A DNA stretch of 64,000 nucleotides from Phnomibacter ginsenosidimutans. GTDB taxonomy: Bacteria > Bacteroidota > Bacteroidia > Chitinophagales > Chitinophagaceae. The notes beneath the pieces were generated by a model. It saw only the letters and a program-made list of their open reading frames with translations, ran no database searches and was not told where the DNA came from. Of this stretch, positions 61,494 through 64,000 are shown one piece after another; within the stretch, counting starts at the first letter, position 1; each line of letters opens with the position of its first letter. A program made the position numbers and the translations under genes. The DNA lies in contig NZ_CP046566.1 of NCBI RefSeq assembly GCF_009740285.1, positions 1,918,501-1,982,500 on the forward strand, in the 5' to 3' direction.

Positions 61494-62816
61494 ATGAAAA
61501 TCATGAAGTTTGGTGGCACCAGTGTTGGTCGCCCAGAGAGAATGGCCCAGGTGGCACAGCTCATTACCGCCGACAATGAACCTAAGATTGTTGTGCTGAG
61601 TGCTTTGAGTGGCACCACAAATGCCCTTGTAGAAATCAGCAATGCGCTGGCGGCATATAAACGGGACGAAGCCAAACAGTTGATTGATAAACTGGAAGCT
61701 CACTACCATGCATTTGTGCAAGAGCTGGTGAAGCAGGAAGCATCAGTTGCCAAGGCTACTGCCATTGTGCATGAACACTTTGAATTTCTCAACATCATCC
61801 TGAAAATTTCTTTCAGCGATGCATTGAATAAAGATATTCTGGCGCAGGGCGAATTGCTCAGCACCAAACTCTTCTGTGTATTTCTGGCAGAAAATGGCAT
61901 CGATCATGCCTTGCTGCCTGCGTTGGAATTTATGAGCATCGATATGAATGATGAACCCCAGGTACCAGTGATCAGCGCCAAGCTGAAAGAGGCACTGGCG
62001 CAGCATGCAGGCAAATCATTGTTCATTACCCAAGGCTATATCTGCCGCAATGCCCGTGGCGAGGTAGACAACCTGAAGCGTGGTGGCAGCGATTACAGTG
62101 CATCATTGATTGCAGCAGCCGTGCAGGCTTCTGTTTGCGAAATATGGACCGACATTGATGGCATGCACAACAACGACCCACGTGTATGTAAAAAGACAGT
62201 GCCTGTAGAACAACTGAGCTTTGAAGAAGCAGCGGAACTGGCTTACTTCGGTGCAAAGATTTTGCACCCGGCTTCTATTTGGCCAGCACAGCACTACAAC
62301 GTGCCGGTGAAACTGCTCAACACCATGGAGCCTTCAGCCAAAGGCACGTTGATTGTAGAAGAAGCGGGTAGCACTGGCGTAAAAGCAGTGGCTGCAAAAG
62401 ATGGTATCTATGCCATCAATATCCGCAGCAGCCGTATGTTGCTGGCCTATGGTTTTTTGCGTAAAATTTTCGAAGTGTTCGAAAAGTACCGCACCAGTAT
62501 CGACATGATTACAACTTCGGAAGTGGCAGTAAGTGTAACCATTGACAACGCTACTCACCTGGCGGAAATTTTGAAAGAATTGGAACCATTTGGAACAGTT
62601 GAAGTGGAAGACAATCAAACCATCGTATCGGTGGTGGGCAATGAAATTGCTGAAACGAAAGATGTATTGATGAAGTTGTTCGATTCGCTGAAAGACATAC
62701 CAGTACGCATGGTGAGCTACGGTGGCAGCCGTCACAACGTAAGCTTACTGCTGCCTTCTGCCCATAAAACCACTACGCTGCAAGCATTGAATAGCGGTTT
62801 GTTTGGATTAGAGTAA
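61494..62816 (+). CDS. lysC: Aspartate kinase
   Basis: A 440-residue monofunctional aspartokinase, the first step toward lysine, threonine, methionine and diaminopimelate. MKFGGTSVG (about 4-12) and the catalytic region GGSDYSASLIAAAVQA (about 198-213) with WTDIDGMHNNDPR lie in the kinase domain (about 1-290). Two ACT regulatory domains follow, with DMITTSEVAVSVTID (about 336-350) and VVGNEIAETKDVLMKLFD, suggesting end-product feedback. No homoserine dehydrogenase is fused. The 227-base gap upstream shows no clear promoter or other gene. A terminator follows at 62870. Confidence 0.95.
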   Translation: MKIMKFGGTSVGRPERMAQVAQLITADNEPKIVVLSALSGTTNALVEISNALAAYKRDEAKQLIDKLEAHYHAFVQELVKQEASVAKATAIVHEHFEFLNIILKISFSDALNKDILAQGELLSTKLFCVFLAENGIDHALLPALEFMSIDMNDEPQVPVISAKLKEALAQHAGKSLFITQGYICRNARGEVDNLKRGGSDYSASLIAAAVQASVCEIWTDIDGMHNNDPRVCKKTVPVEQLSFEEAAELAYFGAKILHPASIWPAQHYNVPVKLLNTMEPSAKGTLIVEEAGSTGVKAVAAKDGIYAINIRSSRMLLAYGFLRKIFEVFEKYRTSIDMITTSEVAVSVTIDNATHLAEILKELEPFGTVEVEDNQTIVSVVGNEIAETKDVLMKLFDSLKDIPVRMVSYGGSRHNVSLLLPSAHKTTTLQALNSGLFGLE

Positions 62817-62869
62817 AGGTAAGTTGATGGATGATGGTTGTTAGTTGATAGTAAATACAAACAACAATG

Positions 62870-62908
62870 TGCCGGATTGATTTTATTATCAGTCCGGCAT
62901 TTTTTTTC
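62870..62908. terminator. Terminator between lysC and the hypothetical gene
   Basis: TGCCGGATTGA pairs with TCAGTCCGGCA (one wobble, 62870-62880 with 62889-62899) and is followed by a run of T on the plus strand. Confidence 0.75.
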
Positions 62909-62929
62909 GAAGGGAACAAAAAAGAATTG

Positions 62930-63388
62930 TCAGTTGAAGTTTTCTTTAAGTCTGTATGCTTTTGTCGCTTCTTCTAAATCTTCATCTATGCTCTCGTCGA
63001 AAGAGAAGTTATTTAATTGCCACTTATCTTTTGGCCTGTAAAAGAAGAAGGTAAAGCGGATGGGCTCTCTGTCATATCTCACAATAAAGGAGATGATTTT
63101 GATATTTTCTCCAGCTGTTTTTTCTGTTAACCAATCGTAACCATAATAAGCTCCGCAAAGGTCTATCAAGTTATTGAGCTTGGTTTTTAAGTCTTTGACA
63201 GCGTCCGATTTTTTGCTCATCCACCTATTTGTAGAAAAGCCATACTCTATTGCTTTTTCAGGATCTTTAGCATAGAGCGAAAAAAACTTGTCAGTAATTT
63301 CTTTGGGTGTTGTTTGGCCTGCAGATTTTGACAAACACAAAAAGAAAAACAATGACAGAAATCCCAAACGTGTAAATAGTATTTTCAT
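62930..63388 (-). CDS. Small secreted DUF4864-like hypothetical protein
   Basis: A 152-residue exported protein starting at ATG 63388, with signal peptide MKILFTRLGFLSLFFFLCLSKSAG. The mature part begins QTTPKEITDKFFSLYAKDPEKAIEYGF, a helix pattern reminiscent of NTF2-like DUF4864 proteins, and continues GAYYGYDWLTEKTAGENIKIISFIVRYDREPIRFTFFFYRP (described in part). The strand-rich end reads WQLNNFSFDESIDEDLEEA. The domain name is a guess. It lies between lysC (convergent) and the MFS exporter (same strand, 63 bases upstream). Confidence 0.55.
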   Translation of the reverse strand: MKILFTRLGFLSLFFFLCLSKSAGQTTPKEITDKFFSLYAKDPEKAIEYGFSTNRWMSKKSDAVKDLKTKLNNLIDLCGAYYGYDWLTEKTAGENIKIISFIVRYDREPIRFTFFFYRPKDKWQLNNFSFDESIDEDLEEATKAYRLKENFN

Positions 63389-63451
63389 AAATGGAATTTG
63401 AATTCTGATACTGAATGATTGTGGCGCCAACGACAGAGCATGAGTTGTGCA

Positions 63452-64000
63452 TTAAACTGCGACAGCCTTGCCCGGATGCAACGATCGATAAGCCAGCCAG
63501 GCACTCACCAGCATGAACGCCGAACCCAAAAAGAATGGTGCTCCCGGTAGGTACACATGATGGGCTTTATCAGTAAAGTAGGCGAATGTATTGGTCATGA
63601 GTGGCGGGCCTACAATGCTGGTGGCACTCATTAAACTCGTAAGAGCTCCTTGCAATTCGCCTTGCTGGTTGGGCGGTACTTGTCCGCTGATGATGGCTTG
63701 CAAAGCAGGGCCGCAAATACCCCCCAGACAATAAGGTATGAGAAACAGAAACATCATCCAGGTTTCGGTAGCTAAGCCAAACAACACCATGCCAAGGGTA
63801 TACAACAACAAACCGAGGTAAACGCTTTTTTCATTGCCAATTTTGGGGTTGATGACCCGCACCAAACCACCTTGTACAGCACCCACCAATAAGCCAATGA
63901 CGCCCAGCGAAATGCCAATCATTTTTTCGTTCCAGTTGAAACGTTCAATGCCATAAAAGCTCCAGTTACTTTGTACTGCATGGCCGGCAATGTATACTAG
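63452..64000 (-). CDS. Tet/TCR-type MFS exporter, C-terminal part
   Basis: The open frame runs off the right edge; the visible 182 residues are the C-terminal half of a TetA-like drug:H+ antiporter with about five or six helices. GHAVQSNWSFYGIERFNWNE at the edge and KMIGISLGVIGLLVGAVQGG match the central region after the long loop. LIPYCLGGICGPALQAIISGQVPPNQQGELQGALTSLMS (described in part) is the late signature with the conserved Gln/Pro. It would export a small hydrophobic compound such as tetracycline, but relatives are also plain housekeeping exporters, so resistance should not be assumed. Confidence 0.85.
   Translation of the reverse strand, partial: LVYIAGHAVQSNWSFYGIERFNWNEKMIGISLGVIGLLVGAVQGGLVRVINPKIGNEKSVYLGLLLYTLGMVLFGLATETWMMFLFLIPYCLGGICGPALQAIISGQVPPNQQGELQGALTSLMSATSIVGPPLMTNTFAYFTDKAHHVYLPGAPFFLGSAFMLVSAWLAYRSLHPGKAVAV

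Noticed and set aside
1-64000. CRISPR arrays, insertion sequences, phage or restriction/defence genes
   Set aside because: No regularly spaced repeats, transposase, integrase, cas or restriction-type proteins were seen on either strand.
63452-64000. Calling the Tet-type exporter an antibiotic resistance gene
   Set aside because: Only half is visible, and the family includes many ordinary exporters; no mobile context supports resistance.

Overview
The window reads as chromosomal DNA of a Bacteroidota bacterium, most likely a Chitinophagaceae-type member. It has a SusC/SusD pair, promoters of the TTTG-N18-TAnnTTTG type, few Shine-Dalgarno sites, and families typical of the phylum (DUF6702, DUF3276, DUF2911, Smr-less MutS2). 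Taxonomy rests on protein character only; no rRNA is present. I see no insertion sequence, phage, integron or CRISPR array.

Left part (1-16.9 kb), mostly housekeeping and small secreted proteins: peptidase T end, thioredoxin, a secreted amidohydrolase, a DUF2911 protein, a small cassette of 2-oxoglutarate hydroxylase, APS kinase and sulfotransferase, MutS2, two small secreted proteins (one Hcp-like), tRNA-Ser, an M1 metallopeptidase with HupE/UreJ and DUF6702 neighbours, a CNNM/CBS membrane protein and a LacI-type regulator.

Centre (17.3-45.0 kb): a complete pectin utilisation locus, all on the plus strand. SusC/SusD import is followed by pectate lyase (PL1), rhamnogalacturonan acetylesterase, pectinesterase, an alpha/beta esterase, GH43, a Tat-type Gfo/Idh protein, an NTF2-like protein, polygalacturonase (GH28) and unsaturated rhamnogalacturonyl hydrolase (GH105). 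Then come the catabolic enzymes UxaB, UxaA, UxaC, KduD, KduI, two PfkB kinases, a YhcH-type protein, KDPG aldolase and a hexuronate MFS permease. Together they take saturated galacturonate (UxaC-UxaB-UxaA) and unsaturated uronate (KduI-KduD) to 2-keto-3-deoxygluconate, then to pyruvate and glyceraldehyde-3-phosphate. LacI is divergent from SusC. Hairpins after SusD and after the Gfo/Idh gene, and a shared motif upstream of SusC and GH28, suggest at least three transcription units.

Right part (45-64 kb), housekeeping and mixed: FAD oxidoreductase, PAP2 phosphatase, tRNA-Val, RsmF-like methyltransferase, Fmt, DUF1343/NamZ-like protein, SlyD-like FKBP, an AONS-like enzyme, SucC, DUF3276, Rpe, a TPR lipoprotein, a TolB-like propeller, an Ldh-family dehydrogenase, aspartokinase and part of a Tet-type MFS exporter.

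Eleven otherwise normal genes carry twelve single-base frame breaks, ten of them apparent one-base losses, nearly all in short homopolymers. This looks like long-read consensus error rather than decay, so I describe those genes as single loci. The most interesting non-routine observations are the hydroxylase/APS kinase/sulfotransferase cassette, a conserved regulatory motif in the pectin locus, and a hairpin enclosing both the start codon and the putative promoter of the FAD oxidoreductase gene at 45.07 kb.
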